From: Kingdonia uniflora
Lineage: Eukaryota; Streptophyta; Magnoliopsida; Ranunculales; Circaeasteraceae
Direction: 5' to 3'
DNA length: 64,000 nt
Assembly: GCA_014058105.1 (NCBI GenBank)
Contig: JACGCM010000674.1
Coordinates: forward strand, 558,001 to 622,000
In this document: one piece after another, positions 10,357 through 21,506 of the stretch
Numbering within the stretch: the first letter of the stretch is position 1
Layout: every line of letters begins with the position of its first letter
Notes under the pieces: model-generated
Seen by the model: only the letters and a program-made list of their open reading frames with translations
What the model was told of the DNA's origin: nothing
Database searches by the model: none
Program-made: the position numbers and the translations under genes

Positions 10357-13350
10357 ATGGATAAGAGTTGGATCTCACTTAATAGGAATTCAAGGGCATA
10401 CATTAATGGGGTCAAAATATTTCTTACCTTTCCTTATAAAAACAAGAATCTCAAAACCTCACATATCTATTGCCCGTGCAGTAAATCTGTAAATCAAGTA
10501 TACCACAATCAATAAACAGTTCTAACTCACATAGAGATGTATGGTTTTGAAAAGAGCTACAAGGATTGGATTTATCATAGGGAGCCTTTTGGTGGTGTGT
10601 GTAACAACAATATGAGGGATGATATGCCTGATCGTGATATGCATCATGAGTCGAACGTACGTGGTAATATGGTGGCAATGCTTCAAGAGGGAATGGGGAT
10701 TGGGGGTGCTGGGAATGCGGGTAATGATGAAGAACCTAGAGAAGAAGATACCATGAAGTTCGGTGAAAATGTTCCCAAATATTTTGAACTTCTTCAAGAG
10801 ACAGAAAACAATTTGTACGAGAATTGTCCAACGAGCATTTGACAACTGTCATTCGTCATCGAACTCTTACACTTGAAGCAGCTTAATGGTTGGACTAATC
10901 GTTCTTTCACGATGTTGTTAAATTTTTTGAAGAAGGTGTTTCCTATTGCAAAGATCCCGAAATCATATTATGAAGCTAGCAAAATAACTAAGGATTTAGG
11001 ATTCAATTATCAAACTTGGGATGCTTGCCTTAATAATTGTATGTTATTTTGTAATGAAGCCGGGAATCTTAAGAAGTGTAACATTTGTGGGACTTCAAGA
11101 TATAAAAGTAATGTTTCTATCGATGGCACAAAGGGTGACAATCTACCAAAAGTAGCTATAAAAAAGGTAAGATATTTTCCTCTGAAGCCAAGATTATAAA
11201 GATTGCTTTGGTCATCCCACACAGCTTCTCTCATGATGGTATGATGAGGCATCCAGCCGATTCTCGCGCATGGAAAACATTTGATGAGTAAAATCCCTCC
11301 TTTACGAGTGATAGTCGCAATATTAAACTTGCGTTAGCAGCCGATGGATTTAATCCATTTGGTAATATGAACATAGCTCATAGTACTTGGCCTGTTGTGT
11401 TCATTCCATACAACTTGCCTCCATGGATGCGTATGAAACAATCAAATCTAATATTGCCAATTCTTATCGATGGACTAAAAGGACCTGGTGACAACATTGA
11501 TGTATATCTACAGCCCTTGATTGACGAATTGAAGGAGTTATAGACCGATGGCGTATCCACTTACGATGCATCAAGCAAGCAATTGTTTCAGTTGCATGCA
11601 GCGCTACTATGGACGATAAATGATTATCCCGCGTATGCCATGTTATCGGGAGGGGCACGAAAGGTGAATTTGCTTGTCCTTATTGTAATAATGATCATCA
11701 AACAAAATGATTGAAGTTTGGTGGCAAGTTCTGTTACTGGGGTCATCGTCGATTCTTACTACCGCGCCACAGGTTTAGAAAGGAAAAATTAAATTTCAAC
11801 GGAAAGTTTGACATGAGACCTCCACCATTAAAGTTATCAGGATCTCAAGTAATGCAACAGTTAAATGACCTAGACATTGAAACTGTTTATAAGAAGCAAG
11901 ATGTTCTTAGAAAGAGGAAAAGAGAAGAACTACAAAAAGAGGATGCAACCCGACTAAATTGGAAGAAAAAAAGTATCTTTTTTGAGCTGCCATATTGGGA
12001 ACATAATTTGGTCTGCCGCAATCTTGATATCATGCATATTGAAAATAATGTGTGTGATAATGTTTTGTTTACTTTGCTAAATACTAAATGTAAAACAAAG
12101 GACAATTTAAAGGCTCAAAAAGACCTGAAAGATTTAAATATTAGGTCAACTTTACATCCTCAACCACGAGGGGAAAATATAGAGTATATGCCTCTGGTAG
12201 AGTTTACAATGAATTCTACTGAGAAAGATATTTTCTTCAAATTTCTTAAAAATGTCAAAGTCCCAGATAATTATTCATCAAATATTTCAAGATGCGTGCA
12301 CACAAAAGAGCGGAGTATATGGGACTCAAGAGCCACGACAATCACATTCAAATGCAACAACTACTTCATATTGTTATACGAAGGATATTGCCAAAGTATA
12401 TTGTAAAAGCCTTAATTGAATTAAGCAACTGTTTTTCGGTGTTGTGCTCAAGTGTAAATAATGCAGATGACTTGGAAGAATTTCAAGATCGTTTGGCTCT
12501 TATGCTTTGTAGTCTTGAAAAGATTTTCCCGCCTGGTTTTTTTGATGTAATGGAGCATTTGCCTATACATTTGGTTGATGAACTAAAGATTGGTGGGCCA
12601 GCGTTCTATCGTTGGATGTATCCAATTGAAAGGTTTCTCCATACATTGAAGTTATTTGTGCACACTTGTGTCCATCCAGAGGTGTCAATTACAAAGTCTG
12701 TGATTCTCGAAAAATGTATGAATTTTTGTTCAAGGTATTTGGACGAGAATGTAGAAACCAAGTCAAGTCGACCGAGTAGAAATGATGATGGAAGGGATGG
12801 CTCTAGTCGTGTTGTGGGTAAAAAATTACATTTTCGACTAGATCATATAACGATGACTCAAGCTCATCGATACGTTTTTTTCAATAATGACGTAGTTGCC
12901 CCATTCATTGAGTAATTTTTGAAACAAAATAATCATAATGTTTTATATAATCCCTTTCATTATCAATATGAAATTTATATGCTTATATATATTCTAATAG
13001 AAAATACCTAGATGAACTTTTAAGAAGATATCCTCGCGCTTCACAAGATGAAGTTAGTCGTCTTCAAAATGAACAGTTTCATACTTGGTTCAAAGATCAC
13101 ATAAGTAATGTACATGTCATCAAAAATGACTATTTTCTTATAGTTATATTTCACTTTGCAAAGTTATTTATTAAATGTTCTTAAAAAAATAGGTGAAGGA
13201 ATTGGCAATAGAAACACAAGTACCAGATGAAATTATGAGTTTAGCCTTGGGTCATCTACCAGATGCATTGAGATTCAAGTGGTTGGTCTGCAGAATCTCT
13301 TATGACAATACCCATACTAGTATTTGGGCATCTTTTCATAAAAAATTATT
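10357..13350 (+). pseudogene. TNP2-type CACTA transposase, degraded
   Basis: The start MDKSWISLNRNSRAYINGV is typical of the transposase-associated domain (PF13963), with a CPC motif (YCPCSKSVN). The TNP2 domain (PF02992) follows: LNGWTNRSFTMLLNFLKK, PKSYYEASKITKDLGFNY, an internal CNICGTSRY, ADGFNPFGNMNIAHSTWPVV, GPGDNIDVYLQPLIDELKEL and NLDIMHIENNVCDN. Next is DUF4218: LEKIFPPGFFDVMEHLPIHL and YRWMYPIERFLHTLK, then a short C-terminal exon (about 13197-13250). In-frame stops occur at 10513-10515, 10840-10842 and about 11197. Frame changes lie near 11230, 11660-11710 and 12310. A probable intron lies at about 12916-13005. The residue order is complete, but the gene cannot make the protein. 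It would once have bound the element ends and catalysed excision and insertion. Confidence 0.88.
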
Positions 13351-13359
13351 TGCAACCAC

Positions 13360-13653
13360 CTATCCTTGATTCCTCCATGACTGCATCCTTCTCTTACTTC
13401 TGTTGCGTAGAGGCGGAGGGATAGCCGCAGCTTTTGTCTTTATTTGTTTTGAGAAAGATGATGGCTTCGGAAGTTTCTTTGTAGCCGTAGTATTAGTTGT
13501 GAGTTTCTCTTTCAATTTAGGCTCCCCAGTTATTTCAGGCTGGACAAATTTTGTGATTGAAGTTGATTCTCCTTTAATTCCCCCTGTTGTTGCTTCTGCT
13601 GAAGTGTTGTTCTTCCTCCCCTTCTTCTTTGCCCTTTTCTCTCGCTCTTGCAC
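13360..13653 (-). CDS. Basic, low-complexity ORF of unknown origin
   Basis: An open frame of 97 residues on the minus strand inside the large CACTA, rich in Lys, Arg and Thr (start MQEREKRAKKKGRKNN, end RNRSKRRMQSWRNQG). It lies between the TNP2 gene and the second gene, opposite to both. I recognise no domain. It may be chance, or the basic N-terminal exon of an antisense transcript; the plus strand here is also open (13403-13669) but hydrophobic, which looks like a shadow. Confidence 0.25.
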   Translation of the reverse strand: MQEREKRAKKKGRKNNTSAEATTGGIKGESTSITKFVQPEITGEPKLKEKLTTNTTATKKLPKPSSFSKQIKTKAAAIPPPLRNRSKRRMQSWRNQG

Positions 13654-14293
13654 GAATATTTGTTATTAACTTTGCATAAGATTATGTTCTCTACAAACTA
13701 ACAAAAAACATAATTAAACATTTTTTATACCCGGGCAGGTAAGGGGATGTTGTAGTCTAGATTTCTCACAAACATGTATGCAATGGTAATCCAAAATTGC
13801 ATGTCACTTTATCTAACACTAGCACAAAAATGGGAGGTAAAAGTGAAGAGGTTTAGTATTATGGACATGTTTGAGAAATCAAAGAGAGTCACACAGGTGA
13901 GCTTCTTCCATTAATTAGAGTTTTACTGATCACCATAAGTGATGCTATGATAATTTGGATGCATTTTCTCAGAACCTTGTAAACCAACTGAAACATATAG
14001 GCAGTGACATTTGCTATTAGAGCAAAGAAAAGAAAATAATATAGAGGAATTGCGTCGTTTCCATTAATATTATAGCTTAAAGCTTAGCTTAACAAGAATG
14101 ATCTGCTAGTAAGAAGAGTAGGAGTCAGACACGTGCTAGTTAGGATTACCACCTACTGGTATATATGTAATTATTTTTTTCAACTTATATTGAAAATGAT
14201 CTAAGAAGCATGAGAATCTTGTCCCTCAACTTTATGTTTAATCTTTGACTACGTTATTCTTTGTTTATCTCTGACAATTAATATGTATTATTG

Positions 14294-14910
14294 AGGGTTC
14301 CACGTCTTGCAATGAGGCTAATAAGAATGGAAGAGGATATGCCAATCCATGGAGCGAGTGGGATAATGGAAAAATCAAAATCTTGGAGTGGAATGAAGAT
14401 TGCCAACCACTTGGACCTAATGAACCCAAGTTGACGTCTTATCTACGTTAGTTTTTATTATCTTGAATATATATTCGTTGCTTTATGCATATCCAAAGTT
14501 TCTATACAAGATAGATTTATTTTTTGGGCAACTAGCACCTCAATATTTTTTCACGCACTTGAATATTTCCCTTTAGGAGACCTTGCACGGAATGGAGCGA
14601 TGTTCCCATTGACAATGTTCTTGGAAGGTGGCAAGTAATACGTCTCTTGACGGGGTTTGGCAATCAGTAAAGGTAGTAGTTAATATACATAGTTAAGCAT
14701 TTTTAAAATTTATAACTTGATTATTCCAAATTTTAATTTGTAATAAATTTTATTTTGAATTTATTAGGATAATATAAATGCTCCGGATGGTTTTAAAGAA
14801 GTTTGTTTCAAAAAAATGGCATTTTCTTGGAAGGCCTTTAAGTACAAAATAAAGCTTCAACACTATAAAAGGTATAATTATACTGATGAGGAGCGTCTTG
14901 CAAGCATACC
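14294..14910 (+). pseudogene. Second CACTA gene (PF03004-like), 5' part
   Basis: Exon-like pieces read GKIKILEWNEDCQPLGPNEP (about 14365-14424) ending in LTSYL. A probable intron follows (14447-14576), then DLAR and, in another frame, TEWSDVPIDNVLGRWQ. Next is DNINAPDGFKEVCFKKMAFS with a WKAFKYKIK and NYTDEERLAS (14769-14905). The order 'G.....QP.G.N..KL.S.LG.LAR...W.DVP...........FK....D.ERLA' is that of the plant En/Spm-like transposase family PF03004, the usual partner gene of TNP2. The reading is cut at 14911-14920 by a C-run and a nested element, and resumes at 21507. A small frame slip in the second exon suggests decay. Confidence 0.7.
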
Positions 14911-14938
14911 CCCCCCCCCCCACTACAATAGATATTGG

Positions 14939-14969
14939 TTTTTACGTCATTAAAAAAATGACGTAAAAA
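14939..14969. repeat. TGACGT hairpin in left subterminal region of element A
   Basis: TTTTTACGTCATT (14939-14951) and AATGACGTAAAAA (14957-14969) are exact reverse complements around a 5-nt loop. Further ATGACGT-type words follow at about 14981, 14998 and 15075, and near the right end at 21281, 21350 and 21460. TGACG is also the core recognised by plant TGA-type bZIP factors. Confidence 0.7.
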
Positions 14970-15888
14970 GAATTTGTACAAATGACGTCGAAGGCGATGA
15001 CGTGGAAAGGTAGGGACCAACAATGTCATTAAATAAGTGATGTGGAAAAGTAGGTACTAAAGTCATTTAATAAATGACGTATAAGGGGTTTCAAAAAATG
15101 ATGTCGCCGATACCCAATTCCGGTGGTCGGCCAGCTAGTATATTCTATTGACGTCACTATAAAAAATGACGTAGTTGAAATATTTTAACGTAATATTTGA
15201 AGTGACGTAGTAAGGTTTTCATACATCAACAATGAAACTTTTTAAATGACATCAATACCCCAAAAAATGCAAAAAATATAATTAAAAATCAAATATTGCC
15301 CATCCCCTCCCCTCCCTCGCTAGGACTCTACAGGACCACCACCATATTATACAAAAGGCAAAATATTTGGCTAAATTTTATTACCTTTATTAAATACAAT
15401 GTGTTCAAACTCAATCACTTCATTAATTGGATTACAGAGCTAAATCACTGGTAAACTTAACCAATGCACAAAAAAATTAGTAAAGCAACCATAAAGAAGG
15501 GTCTTAGATGTTTCATTGCCAGAATGCTTATAGCTTTTGAGTGCCTTTGTGTGTTTCTACTAATCTGGATCAATTTGTAAACCTGTCAAAGCATGCAAAA
15601 CATAAGCTATAAATGTGAGCTTACTAATAATAATAATAAGACTACCGAATTTCACATTTGCTACATACTATACTATAAATGTTGCTAAGTGTTCGTATCT
15701 CACATGTCTATTATTATACTTTGAGTACACAATAAGATGCTTGCAATCATAAAATAAAATAAAATAATACAACAAGATAAGAGCGGAAAAATACCTATTT
15801 GGTTGAAGGATTTCACCTCCGTGACAATTACACATTTTTTATCCCCATAACAAAAAAATCTTTGTCAATTGCTCTTACTACATTAAAC

Positions 15889-17136
15889 ATGGTACCAGGG
15901 AGGCCTCTCCGCTCTAACTCGCATGGCTATTCTGCTATCCAACCACCCCGTGTGAATTTTTTTATCTCGGTACTCTGAGATCTGTAAAAGGCAATTTACA
16001 TTTATCAATCTACATTTTCTAGTAAAAGTATATTCAGAGTGGAGCTAATATTTTATAAAGCTTGAGAAGCTTACATTTAAAAGATCGATTGTGTAATCAA
16101 TATTTGTACGAGTTTTTACCCGAATATGTATCATCTTCTTTAGTCCAAGAACCATGTTTGGAATAGCTAAAGCTCTCGACTCTCCAAAAGTAAAAGCATG
16201 TCCTGAGATTACAATGTAAGAGATTAGCATTAAAATTATTTGAAGTATAAGCATGATTTAGAATTTTGACTCGTACGTCGAAATTTGCGGGAACGACACA
16301 AAATAGCGGGTATATCAGACCGTTATATATAGTGATATATATCAAATAAAGCAATAATGTTTTCCGATACTAGCAATTTACTGAAATAGCAGACATCCAA
16401 TGATAATAATCTGATATATCAAAAAAATACTAGAGCCTGAGCGACTGATCGCCAGATTCTTTTTTATCCTTGGGTATGAGCAAAGATAAACAATTCCCCA
16501 CACCGTGCCAAGAAGATTTATACCTTAACGGAGAAGTACGCCCACGCATTTGACTTACTTTTAAAACTCAGCTCTTGCAACGAGTCAAACAACCAGTTTC
16601 TATTCTTGCTCAAACAGGAGAGGGGGACTTCTATATTTTTCCTACATTTTGGGAAGTTTAACCCATTGTTGGCAAAATACGTATGATTTAAATCAGCAAG
16701 AAGAATATAAATTCAAATGACCTTTAGGCCTGTAATTTAAATCAGCAAGAATATAATCACAGAGACAAATTCTAACCTGTACTTTACCACCAGCTGGCTT
16801 AAATCCATCATCAAGGTCCTTACTAGTTACTCGTACAACAACACAATGACCTTTAGGCCTCACAGACTGAGCTTGGTCAAAGTAAAATGGAGTGGCAATG
16901 ACTGATGATCTCTTCCACGCATCATATCCTCCATAATGGTTCATTCCATAAAATCGTCTTATTTCTAAATAACAAGAGGTACAAATGCCAACATGATTAC
17001 CGCAAAAATTGCATGAGAAAAAAGAAGAGGAAATTTGACATCCTGTTGCACAACCGAAATATTCTCCAGCTTCCATACTATACATATATTCAACAGTAGC
17101 AACCCCAATGTAGTTCACACACTTAGCAAGTGTAAA
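15889..17136 (-). pseudogene. ACC1: Captured fragment of homomeric acetyl-CoA carboxylase (biotin carboxylase end)
   Basis: Five exon pieces run in the right order on the minus strand. 17136-17056 reads CVNYIGVATVEYMYSMEAGE. 16965-16777 reads EIRRFYGMNHYGGYDAW, then AQSVRPKGHCVVVRVTS and DDGFKPAGGKVQ, with donor GT after CAG. About 16575-16524 reads ELSFKSKSNAWAYFSVK and then GTATAA. 16203-16075 reads FGESRALAIPNMVLGLK and TNIDYTIDLLN, then GTAAGC. 15978-15889 reads KIHTGWLDSRIAMRVRAERP, after an AG acceptor. This is the C-terminal half of the biotin carboxylase domain of cytosolic eukaryotic-type ACCase, which makes malonyl-CoA. The ATP-grasp segment between 'GEY' and 'EIRRFYG' is missing or frameshifted, and both ends of the gene are absent. 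Introns are retained, so capture was from genomic DNA. It lies next to an NTAQ1 exon on the same strand. Confidence 0.9.
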
Positions 17137-17293
17137 ACTATCCACGGCAGAAAATAAAATCAAAGAATAAACTGGAGAAGGCAGAAGCTAGTGAACTATA
17201 CATTACCTTAAAACCATTAAGGGCAGAAAGAGAATGCATGTATACATCGAAATGGGGCACAAAAATTAAACTGCCATCATACAGTAAGCTTAC

Positions 17294-17425
17294 CTTTGGC
17301 AACGATGGGTTCATAAGGAGGACGTTGAGCAATCCAGGTACTATCAGAATCTTTCACGTGTCTTCTATCAGAAGCAAAGTGATAAAGGAAAACTGGAGCG
17401 TGCACCACTCGGAAAAGCCTGATCT
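17294..17425 (-). pseudogene. NTAQ1: Captured exon of protein N-terminal glutamine amidohydrolase
   Basis: On the minus strand the exon reads [20 protein letters not shown] then [22 protein letters not shown], followed by a donor-like GTAAGC and preceded by a TTAG acceptor. The block 'FR(V/I)VHAP..(..)FASDRRHMK....W....PPYEPIVA' is the conserved C-terminal core of plant NTAQ1. That enzyme deamidates N-terminal Gln to Glu in the Arg/N-degron pathway. The Asp of 'FASDR' belongs to the family's catalytic Cys-His-Asp set as I recall it. I could not find the exons with the catalytic Cys and His, so this is a lone exon. It sits upstream of, and on the same strand as, the ACC1 fragment, so a read-through transcript would be chimeric. 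Confidence 0.8.
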
Positions 17426-17429
17426 AACA

Positions 17430-18463
17430 AATAAATAAAAACAAATCACGAGCTCCATTCTGCAATCAGGCAATTGTATTGAAACTAGAAACAATTCTTT
17501 TGTTGACGTCCAAGTAAATAGAGACCAATGCAAGAGAATAATCTATAGTTATAAGCAGTTAGTGTGAGTTGCGAAAATCCCCAGCTGCAATTTCTGTGTA
17601 CATCGTCAGTTGTACTCTGGACAAATGGAGGCCTATAATAGAGCCTACTACCATGAGAATTATAGAATCGGGTTTGATATTTGGATACCTCTTCTTTTTT
17701 TTCTTTTTATAAGAGATTAAGAGCTTCTTTGCCATTTCTATGTTGCGCTAAGCCTACAACAATTTCATTCCTTAAAATATTCCTCACATTCATCCTCTTA
17801 ATTAACTTATATGATTCTTGTATGATCCTACACTTAGCTTACATATTTACAAGCGAGAATCCACCAAACTGATTCAAAGCACACTATAATTTTGTCCTAT
17901 TCATATGAATGTGTCTTTCTTGTTCCAACACAAGTAAAAAGAAAAAAACTTTGACAAGAGTTGTAAAACTATATTTATAAGGAGAAGTACCTGAGTATGC
18001 CGGCCTATATTAGAGTCTAATTAACATTCCTTGTCTCCATCTTCCACGAATTCACAATTAGCAGTATGTCAGTATCAGGTTTGCAATAAAATAAAAAGTT
18101 AGAGATGCACCGGATATGCTGCCGCATGACATAGATCTGACCGACATTGATTTAATCGGGTGTACAAAGCAGAGCCATAATAAGTCTATCCCTGATGTTC
18201 GTAGAGTTTGATATGGGGAAAAAAAATATAATTGACGGTAAAACAAAATATTTACCTATTTTAATGCCTTTTATTATAAAATTTCCTCATGAGAAATGGC
18301 AGCCTAACATAATAATAAATATATATGAACCGATGCTGAGTATCTGTAGATGATGGAAGCTTATCAAGGAGTTGTTTTATGTCCACATCATAATAGAACT
18401 GTATCCTGAATATAGAATGTGGCCTTTATAAATATGAATCAGGGGATTGTATAGTACTAAGCC
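17430..18463. other. Interior of element A between captured fragments
   Basis: AT-rich sequence with short open frames on both strands and no domain I recognise. It may contain further introns or promoter sequence of the captured P450 gene; a TATA-like 'ctttataaatatgaat' lies at 18423-18438, about 30 bp upstream of the P450 start codon. Confidence 0.35.
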
Positions 18464-19910
18464 ATGGATCCCTATACCTTGTGTGTATGGCTTCCTTCTC
18501 TCCTACTTCTTCCTCTTATCTCTCAATTCATACGCAACAAAAGAGGAGTAATAAGATCAAGGCCTCCTCCTAGTCCTTCTAGGCTTTACATCATAGCAAG
18601 GATGTTTGGGAGTCTTCTCCACCGTTTTCTTACGCAGCTGTCTAAAAAGCATGGTCCGGTCATGCTTTTGCATCTCGGTTCAGTACCCGTGTTAGTAGTC
18701 TCCTCGGCGGAAGTGACAAGAGAGGTATTGAAGACGCATGATCATGTGTTTTGCAATAGACCTATACTAGAAGGCTTTAGAAAACATTTGTACAATTTCA
18801 AAGATGTTGCACTTTCACCCTATGGGGAGTACTGGAGGCAGATGAGAAAGATTTGTGTTCTCGAGCTTCTTAGCGCGAAGAAGCTCCACTCATTTTAATC
18901 TGTAAGGGTTCAAGAGGTCGGGAATATGATCAAATCTATCTCCCTCGCATCTTCATGTGTCATTAATCTCAATGAGACGCTAAATATTCTCGTGCATACA
19001 GTAATCCTAAGAATAGCTTTGGGTACGAGTTATGAAGGAAAAGAATTTGAGAGTGGTGGTAACCTTTCAGAACTTCTACATGGAGCTATAGCCATGATGG
19101 GTGCTTTTTCTATGCTTAGTTTATTCCCATACGGAGGCAGGGTCATTGCTCTCTTCACCGGGTTGCAGCAAAAACTAGACAAGAATTTCAATGAGTTGGA
19201 CGCATTGTTGCAACAAGCAGTAGATGAACATTCAGATCCTGATAGACAAACAGGAGAATATGAAGACATTATTGATGTTTTGCTTCGCTTGGAAAAGGAA
19301 CAGTTTGGTGAAATTTGTTTTACTAAAAGATCACATCAAGGCGATTCTTATGGTAATTTCAATACTTCTACCTCTTGTTCTCATCTTTTGATCCCTTATC
19401 ATTTGTTCAAATAGTTCAATAAAATAATATGTTGGTTGCAGGATATGTATCTAGCTGGTTCAGAGACAAGTAGTGTCATACTTGTATGGACAATGTCAGA
19501 GCTTGTTAAAAATCCAAGAGTGATGAAGAAAGTGCAAGAAGAAGTTAGACGTTGTGTGGGAAAGAGAGAAAAAGTCGATGAAAACGATCTTGATCAACTT
19601 CATTATCTTAAAATGGTGATTAAGGAATCTCTAAAAATACACCCCCAGGCTCAGTATTAATAATCCCACGAGGATGTATGAGTCATTGCATTATCAATGG
19701 ATACAACATTTATCCAAAAACATGGGTTCTTATTAACATTTGGGCAATTGCAAGAGATCTAGTATCATGGAAGAAACCAGAAGAGTTCTTACCAGAGAGG
19801 TTCATAGATTGCCCCATTGATTTTAAGGGAAAAGATTATGAGTTTTTACCATCAGGAACTCATATCCAAAAACAACAAAGAATTGGGTTACACATTTTAT
19901 GATCCGAAAC
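18464..19910 (+). pseudogene. Captured CYP71-type cytochrome P450, truncated before the heme site
   Basis: The start MDPYTLCVWLPSLLLLPLIS gives an N-terminal membrane anchor, then a proline hinge (RPPPSPSRL). LSKKHGPVMLLHLGSVPVLV and DVALSPYGEYWRQMRKICVL follow, with the C-helix W-R-Q-M-R. An 89-bp intron (19353-19441, GT..AG) sits at the usual CYP71 place after DHIKAILM. Exon 2 has the oxygen-binding I-helix (DMYLAGSETSS), a K-helix reading KESLK (the Arg of ExxR is Lys), and PERFID. Reading ends after EFLPSG, just where FxxGxRxCxG should begin, so the heme Cys is absent. A stop at 18896-18898, a slip near 19312 and a one-base loss near 19640 also break it. Members hydroxylate diverse metabolites at the ER; this one cannot be active. 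Confidence 0.92.
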
Positions 19911-19919
19911 CATATCTCA

Positions 19920-21480
19920 CAAAAAAAAAAAAAAAAACTAAAGGAAACTCAAAAATTATTAGTTCAATACCTTGCGTCTGGAGTGAGCTTTTTTTCGTGG
20001 AAACTTAGACTCTGTGTAATCGGGATTTGTACTGTGACTCTCATCCCAAGTTTGAGTACCAAGGATCTTCAAGAAATACATCATCAAATGAGCAATCATT
20101 TGATTTCTAGATTTAAGCATCAATCCTCTTACTCTCCACTTCAGCAAGTGTTGTCTCCTCTTGGGAATGGTTTTGAGTGAATTTGAAGGTGACAACGCAT
20201 ATTGAGCGTTCAAAAAAAGAATCTAGGAGCATTCTACCCTAAAGAAAATAAAGCAAGTATATAATGATAGTAAGTTACGAGCTATAACATCTTGGTTAAA
20301 TACTTAACAGGTTCAAGTAATATTATTTAGTTAAGATATGCATATCATGGAGAAAATGGAGTCATGTAATCACTTTGCATTACTCTCCTGTCATGAGAAC
20401 TCCTTCAACTCATCAAATTAATATATAATTCGGCAAACTTTCTACCTTCGATCTCAACATAACAAGAATAGCAGCCACCAAATTTAACTACTGTAAAACG
20501 CTCCCTACAAAAATCAAGGACCTCATCACCAACTGTCTTAAGTTCGAAGACCGTCAATGTATCTGAACTTCAAGGTTTAAACTCGCAAGAATATATTGGG
20601 TAGTTCAAAGAACAAAAAAGGTATCGTATCATGGAGGATGTTTCAATTATACATGTAAAATAGCATGTTTAAGCGTATATGGATATCATTATTCTTAAAG
20701 GCATTCCTTTAGCACATACCAAAAATTCCTGAGTGTTTTCTAAATTTCAGAAACTATAATTTTCAAATCTGTAATAAAAAAAATCCTAAGTATTATTCTT
20801 AAAGGACACTAAACCACAAGGTTATCATTTGCAATCATTGTATCGATGAATCAAAATCATCATAAATATAAAGAACTGATTGACGGTAGCAATTTAGAAA
20901 AATGAGCATCCTCCCAATGATTAAAAGTAAGAATTATACCTAGATTAGAGAATATAAAAATCCAAAGTAGCAAGGAGATGTTGAGAAGTTTTTCGCAGAA
21001 TCCGATCAACGGCGGGGCGCTCTAACAAGTTGATGCAATTGCGTTGACTTTTAAGGGTTATGAAACCAGATATTAAACTCGAATCAAAACCCTGTAGACG
21101 GAAGCGGCAGACCTCAGTTACTCAATTTGAGCCCTAAAAATGAAGATGTTTAAAATCTACAGGAATTATTTTTTCTTATACCTTTTATAGTCTACTCGCA
21201 TACTAAAATAGACCAAAACCACGTCAAGTGATAAATAACGACGTGATTACCAAAATAACCTCAGTCATGTCATTTATAAAATGACGTGAAAAGCAATTCT
21301 TTTTACATCATTATCAAAAACGATGTTGTATATAGAGATAATAATAAATAACGTCACTATTTTGAGAAATGACGTAGTACCTATACGAAGTATGCTAACT
21401 CACGGGAATAAAAGTTAAAAGTGGACAAATAATGCCACTTTCTCATAAAATGACGTTATTTAGATGACGTAAATGCCTAT
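19920..21480. other. Right part of element A: unassigned coding-like pieces and subterminal repeats
   Basis: An A-run (19920-19937) follows the P450 fragment. On the minus strand, 20418-20557 has an open piece reading TVGDEVLDFCRERFTVVKFG then GCYSCYVEIEGRKFAEL, which looks like an exon but which I cannot name. Around 20040-20180 a minus-strand piece (SNDCSFDDVFLEDPWYSNLG) is also coding-like. From about 21200 the sequence becomes the TGACGT-rich right subterminal region. Confidence 0.35.
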
Positions 21481-21506
21481 ATTTGTAGTAGTCCCCCCTC
21501 CCCCGT

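Larger units (their letters stand above)
14921..21490. mobile_element. Nested gene-capturing CACTA-type element A
   Basis: The left end is CACTACAATAGATATTGG. The right end read in reverse is TACTACAAATATAGGC, so the terminal repeat is imperfect and the last base of the right end appears mutated (TAGTA for TAGTG). Both ends hold arrays of ACGTCAT/ATGACGT words, including a 13-bp-stem hairpin at 14939-14969. The flanks are C-runs (11 or more C before, CCCCCC after), so a CCC-like target duplication is plausible but not exact. The host reading frame (DEERLAS before, VEPNQWPTL after) confirms both junctions. No transposase is seen. The cargo is fragments of ACC1 and NTAQ1 (minus strand) and of a CYP71 P450 (plus strand), with introns kept. 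Confidence 0.82.

Noticed and set aside
10522..10845. 107-residue minus-strand ORF
   Set aside because: It is directly antisense to the TNP2 transposase reading.
13403..13669. 88-residue hydrophobic plus-strand ORF
   Set aside because: Mirror of the Lys/Arg-rich minus-strand frame; Phe/Val runs are the complement of Lys/Thr codons.
15889..17163. A host ACC1 gene
   Set aside because: Only part of the biotin carboxylase domain is present; the biotin carrier and carboxyltransferase domains are absent and the flanks are transposon ends.
18464..19910. A functional host P450 gene
   Set aside because: In-frame stop in exon 1, two frame slips, ExxR changed and heme motif absent; it lies wholly inside a transposon.
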